A DNA stretch of 64,000 nucleotides from Daphnia carinata (GCF_022539665.2 NC_081340.1:5765357-5829356), one strand, 5' to 3'. Positions 40,917-55,100 are shown, counted from the stretch's first letter. The notes: generated from the sequence alone by a model not told the origin. A program made the numbers and translations.

Positions 40917-43900
40917 CAAGATGGAATTCGTTTCGGCCGGCGAATCCGGCCCGCCCACTAGGATGTTTCATCCGTCCAATGCTCCCCAAACAAGTCATCA
41001 TTCGCAACAGCAGCAACAACAACAACAACAACAACAACCTCAATCACCATATCGATTCGGAGCGCCCGACAGCCGGGCATCGTACAGTGAACGGCGCGTG
41101 GGCATCAATAGCGGCCGCTCAATGACCGCTCACAATCATCCGTCCGCAACGGGCTCATCATCTGCTGCTGCCGGGCTGCCGTGGCACCCGACCAACAACC
41201 ACCAGGCGGGGGCCGAATCCCAAGGCCCCAAGCCCGGCCGCTCCTTCAGCTCCGGCATGGCGTCCCTCAGTCGTTCCAATGGCAGTCTGGCCGGCACCGC
41301 TAACAATTCGATTCATCCCGCCGCCAACAACGAGACGGACGCCAACGGCAACAGCAAACCGCGTTCCAGAACTCAGGTACGGCTTCACTTTATCCTATGG
41401 GCCGTTGGAATGTTTTTTCTCTTCACTTTATCAAATTCTTTTTTTTTCTTTTCGTGTGTGTACAATTTTAAATGGATCCCGCCTCCTCCTCTTCCTAATT
41501 CATTTTTTTTTTTAAATGTTCAGGAGGCGGATAGTTTTGTGTGAATCCGATAAAAATGACACGGAAAAAAAAGAGAGGGGGGGGGGGTATCTGTAGCTTT
41601 GTGTAATGTCCTACATCAAGCGTGAAAAGGTCTTCGGTGCGCAATCGAACGGTATGTACGTGTACACAGAGAGTGTGACAAGAAACGTAGGACGAAGAAG
41701 CCGGACAAGTTAAAAAAAAACGGGGGGGGGGGGAATTATTATTACAAAGGGTATGCGTCGGAATCTGGTCATTTGAGGATTTCCGGGGCACACCGGAACT
41801 TCACCCGACTGCTTTTTTTTTTTTTTTTTAAATTCTATTGTCTTTGAAATCCAAGTGAAACCTTAGCTTGTTATTTCCCGTTGTTTTTATGTGTGTGTGT
41901 GTGTGTGTGTATTTTTTTTCTAACCGGAAAAAAAAAAGAAAATGGCTGTCGGAATGACGTGAATCACGCACACACACACACACACACAAAGAAGATGAAA
42001 GAATAAATCTTGACATTCTTTGTCGGATTGCGTACATTTAAAAGAACTTAAGTGGAAAAAAAAAAAGGATTGCGGCTTTTGATTGAGGTTGGCAACGGGG
42101 AAAAAATGGCGGCTGCGCGCACATGGGAAAATTTGACAGCTTACACACACACACACACACACACTCGAAATAATTTTTAATTGCGCTGCGCAATTTCCAG
42201 CTCGGCCCAAACAATTGAAAAATAATGGCTTTCAATTTTAAACACACCTTTTCGTATTCCGTTTGATAAAAACGGGTCGGCACAACGAACTCGTAACGGA
42301 TTTCTTCTTCCTCCTCCTTTCGCCATTTTCTTTTATTTTTGTTCAACTGTTTTTGTCTTGATTTAAAAAATAACATAACGGATAAAACAAAAAACATTAA
42401 AAAACAAACGTGTTTTTATCGGCCGCACAGACTCCTGGGAACTTTGGATGCGCTCTATCGGCCGCAACGGGAGGTAGCGCCACTACCTCCGCCGCTGCCC
42501 ATGTGTTGGCCAGTCCGGCCAGTTCGAACGGTTCGGGAGGTGGCAAGCAGCGGACGCGCGGGGATTTTGGCGGCAGTCACGGCTCGCTGGACGCTTTGGC
42601 CAGCGGCCCTGAGCGCGAGAGCTTTTTCGCCTTACTTCGCGACTTGGGCGCGCAGAGCAGTAGTGGCAGTAGCAATGGCAACGGCAGTCTGGTGCCCAGT
42701 CGGTCCTCACCTGAGAGAGACTTGGACGATCCCGTCCACGCCAAACCGGTCGGATGCGCTCCCAGCAGGCTGGCCGAGCTCTTGAAACCCAACTTCCATT
42801 CGGCCCGAACCGCCGTCTCCAACACGCAATCAGAGCCCGCGGCGGCCGTTGTACCGTTGGCTGGCTCTTACTCGCTGGCCGTCCAGCAACAACAGTCCGT
42901 CATGCTCCGGTAAGTCAACTTTCATTTCAATGCAATCCAATTATTTATTTATTTATTTTTTGAAACTGCAAATCATTTGCGGTCAACGTCTTTTTTTTTT
43001 TTTTGCCCGTCTTTGTGCGCACGTTTATTTATTTTGGATGTGATTGAAGACGAAGTACACCAGAGCCACCGCTCGGAGCAGGGATGCAGCCACCGGTGGC
43101 TAGAAGCGCCACCTTACCGGCGGACGCGTCCAGCCCGAAACCTCGTTCCAAATTCCAGCGATTCTGGGATCGCGATCGTTCCAATAAAGAGCACAAAGCG
43201 TCCAGCATTCCGGCCACTACGGTCGCCATCGCCAGCTCGATTGTGGCCGTTCAACACGGCACCGCCACGTCCAGCAGCGCCACGTCGAGGTCCGCCTCGG
43301 AGCCGTCCATTTTCAAGCGGCTTCGCGGCGGTGGGAGCGCGTCCAGCGGAAGCGGATCTTCTTCATCGTCCAATTCCAAGGCGTTGAACGGAATCTCTGC
43401 GTCGCCCGAGCCCGACCTGGCCGCCACGCTGGAACGCGATGCCAGCGACATGGAAGCCAGGCTGGACGAGCGATTGAAGCGCAAAGCGTTCGCCCATCAC
43501 GACTGCCAGAGCATGAGCGTCAATCTGGGCTACGCTGCCCGTTTGCGCGGACTGCTCGCCCAGCGCCGCAACACGACCACAGGAGCGTCAGCCGCTTCCA
43601 TGGCGTCCGCTTCATCTTCGTCTTCTTCTTCCTCTTCTTCTACCTCCTCTTCGACGGCCACTTCTTCGTCCTTGAACGCCGCAACGGCCGGCTCGTCCGG
43701 CAGCTTGTCGGGCAGTGGCAAGGGCAAATTGAAGACGCAGATGAGTTACCCTCCGGCCATGGACGATCCGACGGCTGGGCCGCCTCTACCCGCGCCCGCG
43801 GACGAGGTGGACACGGGCGATGGCAAGAGCAATCAGCTGCTGCAGAGCTGCCCGTTCTTCCGCAACGAGCTGGGCGGCGAGCCCGAGTGGTGCGTCGGCG

Positions 43901-46900
43901 TGTCGCGATGTTCCAGCCCGCAGCTGCAGCAGCCTCAGCAGCAGCATCCGTCACCGACGCTGCTCCATCGGCCCGTCAGCACCTACGGTGTCAGCGTCCT
44001 GGAATTCCCTCCAGGCAAATCGCATTGGCGGCACGGCATTTGTCCCTACCAGAAACAACCGTCCGTGCTGGAACGCGGCGATCAAGGCGCCTTCTATTAC
44101 GGCAACCATTTCTACGCCCAAGAGCACCAAAATTGGTTTGGTAAGTGTGTCGTCCCTGTTCGAATTTAATATGTTCATTTGAAATTAAAATTCTAAATTT
44201 TGGAACAATTTCTCCAGGAATGGATGAGAACCTTGGTCCGATCGCCATCAGCATCCGGCGCGAGAAGATGTCCCCTAGCGACGTGGAGTCGAACAACAGC
44301 CATCACCACAATCATCACCATCACAGCCATCACAGTCATCAGAAAGATCAGTACATTTATCGCATCATCATCCGCACCAGTGAGCTGGCCACGCTGCGCG
44401 GAACCGTCCTCGAAGAGGCCATTCCTTCGTTAAAACCGCCCGGCCCTAAAGGTCTCTCCTTGCGAGAAGTCTTGGACATGGTTTCGCCAGAAATCCACCT
44501 GCCTTGTCTCCGACTGGCCATTCCAGGACCCACAACGGAACAACAGCTCCTCAAGTTGGACCAGCAGGGACTATCCAATCACTACAAGGTTGGCATCCTC
44601 TACTGCAAAGCTGGCCAATCAACTGAAGAGGAAATGTACAATAACGAAGAAGGTGGCCAGGCGTTTGACGACTTTTTGAATCTGATCGGCCAGCGGGTCC
44701 GTCTGCGTGGCTTCGAGAAGTACAAAGCGGGTCTGGACAATAAGATGGACTCGACGGGCCTGTATTCGCTCTACTCGCAATATCAAGATCGTGAGCTCAT
44801 GTTCCACGTCTCGTCGTTGTTACCGTTCACGCCAAACAATCGGCAACAGTTACTCCGCAAACGCCACATTGGTAACGACATCGTCACGATCGTGTTCCAA
44901 GAACCGGGCGCTCTGCCTTTCTCGCCCAAGAACATCCGGTCGCAATTCCAGCACGTCTTCATCATCGTACGCGTTTTGCACCCGTGCACAGACCACACCC
45001 AATACCAAGTGGCCGTCAGCCGTTCCAAGGAGGTGCCCATCTTCGGGCCGCCTATCCCTACTGGAGCAACTTTCCCCAAATCACAGGCCTTTGTTGATTT
45101 TTTGTTGGCCAAGATCATCAACGCGGAACACGCCGCTCATCGATCGCAAAAGTTTGCCACCATGGCCACCCGTACTCGTCAAGAATATCTCAAGGTGGGC
45201 CATTCTATTTTTTTTTTTTTTTTTTTTTTTTGGTTCCTTTAAAGCGATCCACTGAAATCGGCCGGCCATAGCGAGTACATCATCGCGTTCTTTTGTTAGC
45301 TATTAGATTTCACTGACGCGGTCTGATTGGGCCGTCCCTCTTTTGTGAAATCCGAGCAGAAATGGAGGCCAAGAAAAGGGGGGTGTTGTTATTAACCTTC
45401 GTCGTTGAGTGCATTTTCGGAATTCAGCCATTTCCGCTTCAATTAGTTGCAAATGTACGTTTTTTTTTCTTGTTGTAACGGAGCTTTTTTTAAACCATGC
45501 CGAACGACGTCTCCCGTTACCAGATGTTTCTACGTCACTGACTTCTTCTGATTGTTGCCTTTTAAAGGGCAAAAGTGCATGATGGAAGGTTTTGAAGAAA
45601 AGAGTCTCGTCTAATAACGGTTTTCTTCTTTTGAGACGGGGGATATTGGGGTCGTATCGTGCAATCGGATCTGGTTGATATATCATTCAAGTTTTTCAAA
45701 TGTGACAATCTGTAAATTGATGTGTGTTGAAATGCAGGATTTGGCCACTAATTACGTGACGGGAAACACGCTAGATAGCGGTTCCAAGTTCCCAATCCTG
45801 ACATTCAGCAGCCGAAAAAAGGAGCGTCTCAAGCCGAAATTCTTTCCAGACGCCGTCCAGTCTGGCGCCATTTGTTGGCAGGTGTCGGTCGATGATTTCA
45901 GCGGCGGTGGAGGATCGGTTCGACAAACGGACAGTTTGCTGGGCATTTCAAGCGATAGTCTTGTCCTCGTCGAAGAAAGCACCAAGGAATGTATATGGGC
46001 CGTCTCGTGTAAAGCCATTCTTGGATGGACGTCATCCACGTCGAGCATTAAACTCTATTACCATCAAGGTGCGATTATAATTAATGAATGACTGCATCAA
46101 CGAGACCAATTAATTGAATTGAATAATAATTTTTGTAGGTGAATGCATTACCGTTCAGGGTAGAGATTGCGAAGCTGATGAGATTCCCGAAATTGTGGCC
46201 CGTCTTCACGCCGTCACGTCGGGCTGTGGCACGCGTGAGCTCTCGCTCAGAAGGAACGCCGTAGGGCAGCTAGGATTTCACGTTCAACCCGTAAGTTTAT
46301 CATTCAATTATCGAAATGTTTCAATATTCAACACCCACCTTTTTTTTTTTTTTTTTAGGATGGACTGGTAACGGAAGTCGAGCCTCACGGGCCAGCGTGG
46401 CAGGTAAATGTGGGGACGATAAACAACAATGACATCCGTTGATTGGGGAAAAAAAAACAAACAATAAAGCGTGGGAAAAATGACTGATTTTAATGATTTA
46501 AAAAAAAAAATTATTTTCTGATGTACAGGCGAGCTTGCGTCAAGGTTTCCGGTTGGTGGAGATTTGCAAGGTGACGGTGGCAACGCTGAACCATGAGCAG
46601 ATGGTGGATTTGCTGAAAACTTCAGCCGTCGTCACGGTCACGGTCCTTCCGCCGGTCGATCCAAACACGCCCCGACAAGGTTGCACGCTTCAGAGCTGTT
46701 CTTACATCGTCGGCAGCATTGATGGCGAGTACGATAACGTCGGCGTCAGTGGCGAAGGTGTGGACAACGGCAGTGCGACCGTACGCAGTTCGGGAGCCGT
46801 CCAGCAGCAGTCCGTTTCGATACACAGCCGGCGCTTACGTTACGAGCGCAGCGTCTCTCCGCCGCGTTCCAGCAGCAGTTCCGGCTACGGGACGGGCAGT

Positions 46901-48520
46901 AGTTCCAGATCGTTTACAGTGCAGGGAGCGGCCGCCCTGGCGGCTTCGGCCGCAGCCGCGGCCGGAACGGCCACCATGTCCGCCGTTATCCCGACCAACG
47001 CGGCGGAGGGCACGCTGAAGTCGACATCTAGCGGCCATTCGAGCGATGACCCGTGGTACGATTTTATGCCGGAAGTACTCGAGGCGGAACTGCTGAACGG
47101 GCCAGGTGGTTCCACCATATCGCCTCCTCCGCTTCCATCGAGGCAGGGCCCGCCGCCCAGCCGACTCCGTTCCGGCCACAGTTGCGACAATTTCACACCT
47201 ACCGCCATTTCCGTCCACCAGCCGTCGACTCCGGCCGTGGAGAACGTGAAATCGAGCAGGAGCCAAGATCAAATTTTTCCGCACGACGGATCTTCGCCCG
47301 TTAAAAACCGGCCAGCCGGGCCCGTTTATTCCACTCCGCCGAGCAAAGTGAAACCCATATTGGAGAGTCCCAGCCTGGTGGGCCGCATGAGCAATTACGA
47401 AGACCTGCGCAGGCTGCAGCAGACGACCGCCAACACTTCCGCCGTGCCTCAGGAAACGTCCGGTGGCAGCAAAGTCCGTCCATTGAATCCGCCCGATTAC
47501 CACCACGCCATGCAGAGCCGTTTGGTGGCTCTCAAATCGCCCGACCAGCAACACGGCCCCAACAATCGAAAATCGCCTTCGTCCACCTACACCTCGCGGA
47601 GCGAGGACGAACTGTCGGCCGGAAGCGCCAACAGCTTGTCGCCGCGAAGCCGCCGCAAGCACAGCAAGAACAATGGTGCCGGAAATTTGACTCCGTCCAG
47701 CGGCAGCAGCCGAAATCAGAGCCCTCGCATGTTCGTCGAGGCCAAGTTGAAGTCCAACGCCAACGGGAGCGTCTGCAGTGGGGGAAGCGGAGGCAACGGA
47801 CAGAAGCGTTCCAGCACCAATCTGCAAGAAGATCTGCTCCGGCTCATCAGTCCCGATGCGGTCGATGAAGTGTCGGCCGACGATTCATCCGTCATCGTAA
47901 CTCACGCTCGACCAGCCAACGCCGTCCTCTCGTCCGCCAACTCATCCGTCCAGTCAGCAGATATGGCTGACCTTCCAGACTCGGAGGAGATGGACTGGTC
48001 TCGTTTAGTGCACGCTGCTGCCCGAGCCATCCAGGGCGCCGCGACAACCATGGCTTCGGCTCAAGAAGATGTCGACGACGACTTGATGGATGATGAAGTC
48101 GAGGAACCCACGCGCGATGGCAGTGATAATCAAGATTCACTCACTTCGTGGATAGATGATGTGACGGAAAAGCTACGTCTGGAAGCCGAAGCGGCTGAAA
48201 GTCCGCCGGGCGGGTAAGACGCTCGTGATGTGCCTGTTTTTTTTGCTTTAAATAAATGTTTTTTTTTTGTTTTTTTTTAAAGAATCGGCTCGACTCTTGT
48301 GATGGATGATGTAGTGCAATTACGGATGAGTCAACTAGAACAACATGTCGGTTCGCTGGAGAACCGTTTACGCGGCGAAGAGGATAGGAGACAAGCCCTC
48401 GAGGCTGAAATCCGCCGGTTGCGGGAGGCGAATTCACGTCTCGCCGGTGAATCTCAGACGGCGGCGCAACAACTGAAACGCTTTACGGATTGGTTCTTCC
48501 AGACAATTGAACGACCGTAA
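40831..48520 (+). CDS. SIPA1L: signal-induced proliferation-associated 1-like protein (RapGAP and PDZ)
   Basis: This should be a GTPase-activating protein for Rap at cell junctions or synapses (SPAR family). CDS exons: 40831-41376, 42431-42909, 43050-44140, 44218-45194, 45738-46068, 46139-46290, 46359-46403, 46529-48213, 48283-48520. Phases agree and give 1847 aa. The N-terminus (1-705) is disordered, with polyQ near 41010 and polySer near 43610. The RapGAP region (about 790-1030) has [15 protein letters not shown] and [16 protein letters not shown], with the catalytic Asn at about residue 925. The PDZ domain (about 1142-1230) has [17 protein letters not shown] Ser-rich region and a C-terminal coiled coil ([18 protein letters not shown]...) follow, as in SIPA1L proteins. 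Exon 3 is taken from 43050, because only that acceptor keeps frame. A His-rich insert lies at about residues 733-748. The start ATG follows an acceptor at about 40654. Confidence 0.93.
41887..41911. repeat. GT microsatellite in SIPA1L intron 1
   Basis: (TG)n of about 10 units. Nearby CA tracts at about 41967-41988 and 42144-42163 lie in the same 1.05-kb intron (41377-42430), with T runs between. The opposed GT and CA tracts could pair in the transcript. Confidence 0.8.
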
Positions 48521-49414
48521 AAGATTGCGGACATAGCCAATTATAATATGGCGGCCTTACTCCCACTTATCAAAGAAAGGAATTCACACTGTCGTGTTTC
48601 TTTTTTTTTTTTTGCATTCAATCCTTTTGTTCTTTTCGCCAGCATTTTTTTTTCTATTGAAAACGATCTTTTTTGTTTCCGCGATCGTCCTAATGGCCTT
48701 TCCCACCAACAACTGTCACTTATTTCCTGTCTTACTTTATTTTTAAAAAATATTTTACGGCCATACTCTTTTTTTTTTTTTTTTTTTAGAACCAAAGTGT
48801 GTTATTATCGTCTGCGAAATGTGTCTTTGTTTCATATAACTTCATCATTTACCTGGGCCGTTGTGTACAAAATGTATTTTTCTTTTTGTCCGTCTACTAC
48901 ATTTTGTTTTGTTTTTCTTCCTTTTTGCAATTCCAGTAAGAAGTGCGTTTGCTTTGGCTCGGAAAGAAGGCTGTGTTTGTCCTGCCCTAATGTTTCTTAA
49001 CTATTATGCGTACCTCGTTTTCCGCATCAGACTCATCGAAATTTCTTGTTTTTCGTCTCGGTTTTTTTTTTTTCTTTACACGTTCGAAATTGTAATTCTC
49101 CGCCTACCACACGCCTTTTACAGAGATTTGGTATTCTTTATATAACTGCCCGACTTTTTCGAACAATCACTACACTCTGCCTTTTTATACATACAAAAAG
49201 AAAGAAAAAAAAATAACTAAGAGAAATTTGTTGTTCGTTACCTCATCGCGGGGTAATGTAAAGGATCAATAATTTTAGCAGTTTTGATGTTCTTTTTTGT
49301 TGTTTTCTATCGTCCGCGATTTATCGAATCCGTCTCCTTCAGAAACAGTATTTGAAAGAGTTGTATTTACATATGACAATACAATGGATTCTTTTTTTGC
49401 TTACAATATCTCTG

Positions 49415-49420
49415 AATAAA
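49415..49420 (+). terminator. SIPA1L polyadenylation signal
   Basis: AATAAA on the sense strand about 900 bp past the SIPA1L stop. The 3' UTR between (48521-49414) is T-rich. Cleavage 15-30 bp downstream would reach the last coding exon of the convergent Siva gene. Confidence 0.55.
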
Positions 49421-49440
49421 AATCTGTACAATGAGTTGGC

Positions 49441-50113
49441 TCACAACTGGCCACGTTCTGTTGCACACGACAGGCAGATGGTGCACTCATCCCTCAAATA
49501 CCTGCATAGAGGATGATGTTGGGTTTAAAAGTGGCTTTGGTAAATAATTAGAAAACTCACGTCTGAATTGAACACTTGCTGCAGTATTCTCCAGCGCACG
49601 ACATGCATAGTCTGAAGCATTTGTCGCAGAAGGTGCCTTCACAGAATTGGCACCTTTCCAGTATTCCTGAGCTGGCTGACGAGCAGGACATGCATGTGCG
49701 AGCTAAATTAGCAAAAGGAAGTGATACCGGTAGATTCCTCTGTGTTTGAGGTAAGATCTGCCCATCAGATGACAAAACGGTTTGAGAGTATTTGGGGAGA
49801 CTTGCGGCTGTTAATGAGGCTGTTGAAGCTGTTGGGGGAGGCATTTCTGTGGGATTTGCTTTTGCCTTTGAGCCTTGAAAAAGAAGATTCAATGTCCTAC
49901 CTGAAAACTCCACACAAAAAAAATGTGCAAACAAATGTGCATCAGAACACAAATAATTTAAAAAAAAAGTATTGTCTCACTATAGACGGCTTTCATGTTT
50001 GAAGCTGAACAAATGCCTTGATTGATTTCTCTGTTGCCTACTTGGATTTTCGACTGAGGACAGTGTGAAAGAGAGTCTCCCCAATCGAGTTCAGAAATGC
50101 TTCGTTTAGGCAT
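49441..50113 (-). CDS. SIVA1: apoptosis regulatory protein Siva-like
   Basis: This is a small Cys-rich zinc-binding protein; vertebrate Siva binds TNF-receptor-family tails and takes part in apoptosis and p53 control. CDS exons: 49981-50113, 49561-49900, 49441-49501. Phases agree and give 177 aa against about 175 in vertebrates. The N-terminus MPKRS and the segment NREINQGIC followed by RTLNLLFQGSKA match the family. A Ser/Thr/Pro-rich linker is followed by SSDGQILPQ. The C-terminal Cys-rich domain then shows CMSC, CQFCEGTFCDKCFRLCMSCAG, CSKC and CTICLSC pairs, a zinc-binding layout. Function in an arthropod is inferred from family. The stop codon lies about 20 bp from the polyadenylation signal of SIPA1L on the other strand. 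Confidence 0.85.
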
Positions 50114-51900
50114 GGCTTTCGAATTGGCGAGAACGAACTCTTACGAAAGTTCAAACCGCCTATGCTAATCGATTGTTGTGATGTTATGAGAAACGCCTTT
50201 AAAGGAAACTGCCAGATGGGGAGGGGATGGGACTCGCGCCATTTGTGGTAAATGGGTAGAGGAAGCCTCTTCTAAAAGGTGAAGTGCTTAGAAAACGGTA
50301 AGTATTATGTATTACGAAGTATACTTGTTTGCGTAAGTATTAGGAAGACACAGGTGTTTTATCTTATATTATTCTTTCTTTTCAAGTTGACAGGCAAACT
50401 GTGTGCATAAGAGATTAACCGTGCTATTTTCTTTTTTTTGCTCCATGGTTGCAGGTAGTTGTTGTCATTTTTTCAAACAGATGGCGTTCGAAGGTCGTCC
50501 ATTCCTTTCTCGTTCAACAATTCAGGTAGACGAGACATGTGCAGCCGCTCGGCTGCCGAGGTATTTTAGTGTGTCTGTATACCAGATAAGGTGTGTACAC
50601 CTTGACTGGTAGTACACAGGTGGGCTGCCAAGGAGGAAAGAGAGAGGTGCTGGGAACCAGAGGAAAACAGAAAAACATCGTACTGTTGTCAGCAAAAAGT
50701 TTTCCATTATCTGCAGTCGAGAAGAAGCCAGCAGTGTGTGTTGCCTGTTTGTGTTGCAGTCTCGTGTTTTTTCCTCGGATACTATCGACGTGGCGAATTC
50801 GAGACAGGTATAGCGAGACATTTTGTGTGTGTTGGCATCCAATTTCCCTCCTAAAAAAAGAAAGAAAAAGTTTGTGTGTGTGTGTGCGATCAATTTACAT
50901 CGCTGGAGGCGGTGATGGCAAAAGGCGCGCAAGAGGTCGCTGACTTCGCCGCTGCTGCTTTTTCGCTGCTGCGTCGAGCGGTTTGTTACTTCTCCTCTTT
51001 CCGACGGCAGCCGTGTGGTCGTGCCCTGTGTGTCTCGATCGAATAAGTGGCCTCTTTTTTCCTCTTGTGTGTGCGTGGCTTTTGAACTCTGAGAGAAAAA
51101 TACGAACACTAAAAAGGGCCGGAGAGAAAAACAAAAACAAGAACGCAATCTGTTGTTTGTGTGTTATTGTGTTTGATGTTGCTGCCTTGTTATTGTTGTG
51201 GATTATGCCGGAAAAACTTCGTTCTCCAGGTAAAACAAAAGTTTCCTACATTTTCTATTTCGCCACATTTGTTATTTTTCTTTTGCCTCCCATCCGGCTG
51301 TTTCGTCAGCCCCAAAAGAGTTTTCGTGCTCTTTTTTTTGCCACCAATGTGTTGCATTTTTGTGTGATGGTGTGTGTGTGTGTGTGTGTGCCCCGCCATT
51401 TTTTTCCCACTGTCACTAGAGTGGGCTCTTTAAGGCCCGCTCACACTTATGCGCCATTTGGCGGCACTTTATAGGTCATCCCTCAATGCCATTTCTATTA
51501 TTTCTTTTTAATTCGTGATGGTCCAATGATGATGGAACGTCAACGTCAACCGGTTTTTTTTTTTTTTAAGACGTAGCTTATAATCTTACAACCATATACA
51601 GTCAGAATGTTTGTTGTTCATCTTTGACGACGACTTGAAAGACGCTGAAAAGGTTTTGTTTTCAAAAAATTTTCGTTTTTGCCATGGCGTAGACACCATT
51701 TCTATTTTCTTTCGTGGGAAACGATGACGCAGGCCACAGACATTTGACTTTGGAAGGCAGGAAAAGACAGTGTCCGGAGCTCAGGTTGTTTGATGGTTTT
51801 TCTTCTTCTTAGTATTTGGTTGATGATGATGGGGAGGAGTGGAGCATTGACGTCACCAAACAAACAAACACAGACATATGTATCCGTCTGGTTGTTCTCC

Positions 51901-51939
<39 letters not shown>

Positions 51940-52149
51940 GCGACGAAAGCCGCAACATTTTTGGGGGGTTCGTTTGCATATTTTTCAAAGAGCCAAATGA
52001 AAGACGACCACCACACGCACACATGTTTTTCAATCAAGAATATATTTTTTTGGTGTAAATATTTCCTCTTGATCCCGGAGGATAGAAACTTGTTTGAATC
52101 AACGGGCAAACACCGAGGGGGGTGTGCCTTTCGGTGCCGGAGATGATGG

Positions 52150-52180
<31 letters not shown>

Positions 52181-55100
52181 TCAAAGGGAAAGAAAAAAGA
52201 AAATGCTCTTTTATGGAGGGCAATCAAGTAGCTAGCTTTTGTCTTTTTTTTTTTTTTTTTTTTTCTCCAAAAGACATTGAGTAATGAGTTTCTCCGTGAG
52301 TGTTTGGTCTTGGTATAAGACACTCTTTTTGTGTGTGTGTGTGTGTTGCATCCTTTATACACGTCATGGCTCCGGTTGTCTGGGGCGACGTGACCCATTG
52401 ATCCCTCACGTTTATTTCCATCGTAACCAGAAAGTTTCACTCTCTTTTGTGTGTCGCTATGAGGGTTTTGCGAAACGAGCACTGTTTGGCGTGAAATGTC
52501 TGTGTTTTTTTTTTTTTTTGCAATCAGATCGTGAGAGAAGAGCAGAAAGACGAGTAGTTTGCCTCTATATTTTTTTGGCTATTGCCTAAAAATCCAACCG
52601 TTTCACTGTCTGACATTATTGATTACAATGTTTTTACTTGCACGTCGTTGTGTTACGAACCTTTTTCTGAAAGTTTTCCTTAACCAAAAAAGAAAACGAA
52701 AAAAATAAGGTGGACAAGGAAAAAAAAAAAGGGGGTTTCATCGATAACTTGGATCACGAAGTCTTCCCATGGTGGGAAGGCCTTTTTCACTTTTTTTTTT
52801 TTTTTCGAAACAAGAAAATGGCGTTGGTTGACCACTTCCGAGGCGGGGGGGAACGATGGAAAAAAGATATGAACGACGCTACAGTCCAAAGAACCTGTTT
52901 TTCGTTATTTCTTAAAGAATTGAAAATCGTGCAATTTGGGGAACACGTTTCGAATGTACTAAAAAATGAAGAATGTAAAAATTCAGCAAAAAAAAAAAAA
53001 AAATCCGTACTTGGAAAAAAGAAGAGAAAGAGAATAAAAACACACGCACCTTTTAAAAGGAGGTCATGTTAATTCTAGCAAAACGTTTTTATAGCACGCG
53101 TGTCTCTTTATTTTCACTCACGTCCGGTCTTCGTGTGTCTTCTCATCCGCCATTGGTGCATTTTTTAATACGCTAGACAATATGCTAGAATGTATACGTG
53201 TGTGTGTGTGTGAAGAATAGACAAGAAAGCCAGAAGCCGGTGCCCAACGATCCGCTACGGAATGCGATCCCGCCCGTAGCGTCGGGGCCGCTACATTCAA
53301 GATATGTAGATTCATGGCCTTGGGAGTTTTATTTTCTCTTTTTTTTTTTTTTTTTGCCTTTCGTGATGATTTGGATTCTTCTTCTTTTTTTTTCTCTTTT
53401 TTTTTTTGATCGAACGTGATCGTGGTTTTTTTTTAAATACTGGTCTATTCTGCCGGATTCCCGTCTTCCCGGAACGTAAATCAGCTCGGAGCAGCTCCTC
53501 ACCTCGATAAGGAGTCAGATCGTAGTCTTTTTTCTTTAATAAGATGTAGATTCATAAAAATGGACGTTTTTTTTTTTTTTTTTTTTTGTTGTTGTACCGT
53601 TTTTCTTGTCAATCCACTAGTTGAACCGGATTCCGAAATCTTTCATCTTTTTTTTTTTCATAATTATTCTGAAAAAAAAAAAAAAAATGAAGTCGATCGT
53701 CTTTCATAAATACGTGCAATAAAAGAATCTAGCGTTTCCGTTTGTTTGGTGTGGGTGAATGTTTCCGGATATATTTTTGGTTTTCTTCTTAAAAAACATT
53801 ATTATTTTATTGCTTTTCGTTCAGTTCATTTTGCGGGTGGCAAACCAAGTGGAACCGCGATCCGATACATTAGGTGTTCATGGATGGACGGAATGTATAA
53901 CAATCTTCCTACACTTCGCACTGTGAACATGAAAAAGAGCGAATGAGAGAGAAATATAAATGACGTTTCAGTTTTTATTAACAAGGTGTGACTGAATAAA
54001 AAGAGATAAAAAGGGGGAAATAAAGCGCGAGATGTAGCAATGTCGAACACCTTCCAATGGCAGCCCTTCGGCCTTTTATTTTCACAATCGATTTTTTCTT
54101 TTTTTTTTACATTCCATTTCTCCACCTTCAGCTGGACAATGGTTTTGTTTGTTAGGCAATACTCGACGATTGGCTATTTAGCAGCAGGTCATTCTTTGTT
54201 GTTTGAGAAATTCACATTGTTGTTGTCGGTGTGGATTGAGTGTATACGAGCCATTCACGATCGAGGGCGTGACTGGGCGGTGTCAAATTCAATTCAATAT
54301 GCTTGGACACACTGTGAATGTGTTTGCGTGCCTCTTTTGCATATTACCTAACGTCAAAATGTGGGCTACTTTACCGTTTTCTTTTCTTTTTTCCTATTCC
54401 GTGCCATTAAATGCGAGAAACCAGTTTTCGTGGCTCGATGAGTCGTTCGTTTTTTTTCACGAAACGTCGTCTACCTTTTTTTTTTTTTTGCTACCATAAC
54501 AATCACGTTCGGGAAGTACCTAAACGGGAGAAGAACTATAACAGCAAAATTTTGATGTGTCTGCTATGCAACGTATTTACATAGTTACACTAATGATGTT
54601 ACCTTGTTTGATTCTTTGTTGTTTTTTTTTTCTTTTCTTTTGGTCCTTGCTAACGAACATTCGTGTTTTTTTGTTTGTTTTTTACGACTCTATCTCTTGA
54701 TACTCAAATGTACAGAACGTGAATGGCGCGGGAGTCTGTGGTTCTTTGAGGACGAGGAAAAAACAAAAAATCACAAAGGCTTACTGCCTTTGGTCTGGCC
54801 AACTGGATCCTTCCGCTTCTCGATTTCGAGTTTTTTTTTTTTCGGTTTCTCTCTCACGAAAAGAAGGCAACCGGATGGGAACCACCACCCGTCGTTCCTT
54901 TTTTTTTTTTTTTTTTTTTAACAAACTGGCCAGTCCGCTCGTTGCACGCATATCGAATGATGTCATTGACCCTCTTGTGTAGAAAAAAAAAAATGAAATG
55001 GATTTTTTTTTTTTTTTTTAGTTGAGGCTTCTAAAGTTTACTATTTCAATTCCCCCCCCATACGAAGAGTCTTGCGCCAAGGCCCTTTTTTTGTGTGTGT

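Noticed and set aside
43029-48140. Long minus-strand open frames (for example 46835-47827, 330 codons) opposite the SIPA1L exons.
   Set aside because: They are mirror frames of GC-rich, Ser-rich coding exons. The plus-strand frames carry the known domains and phased introns.
51809-52482. Minus-strand frames rich in Lys near 52 kb.
   Set aside because: These come from the complement of long T runs; there is no recognisable protein sequence.
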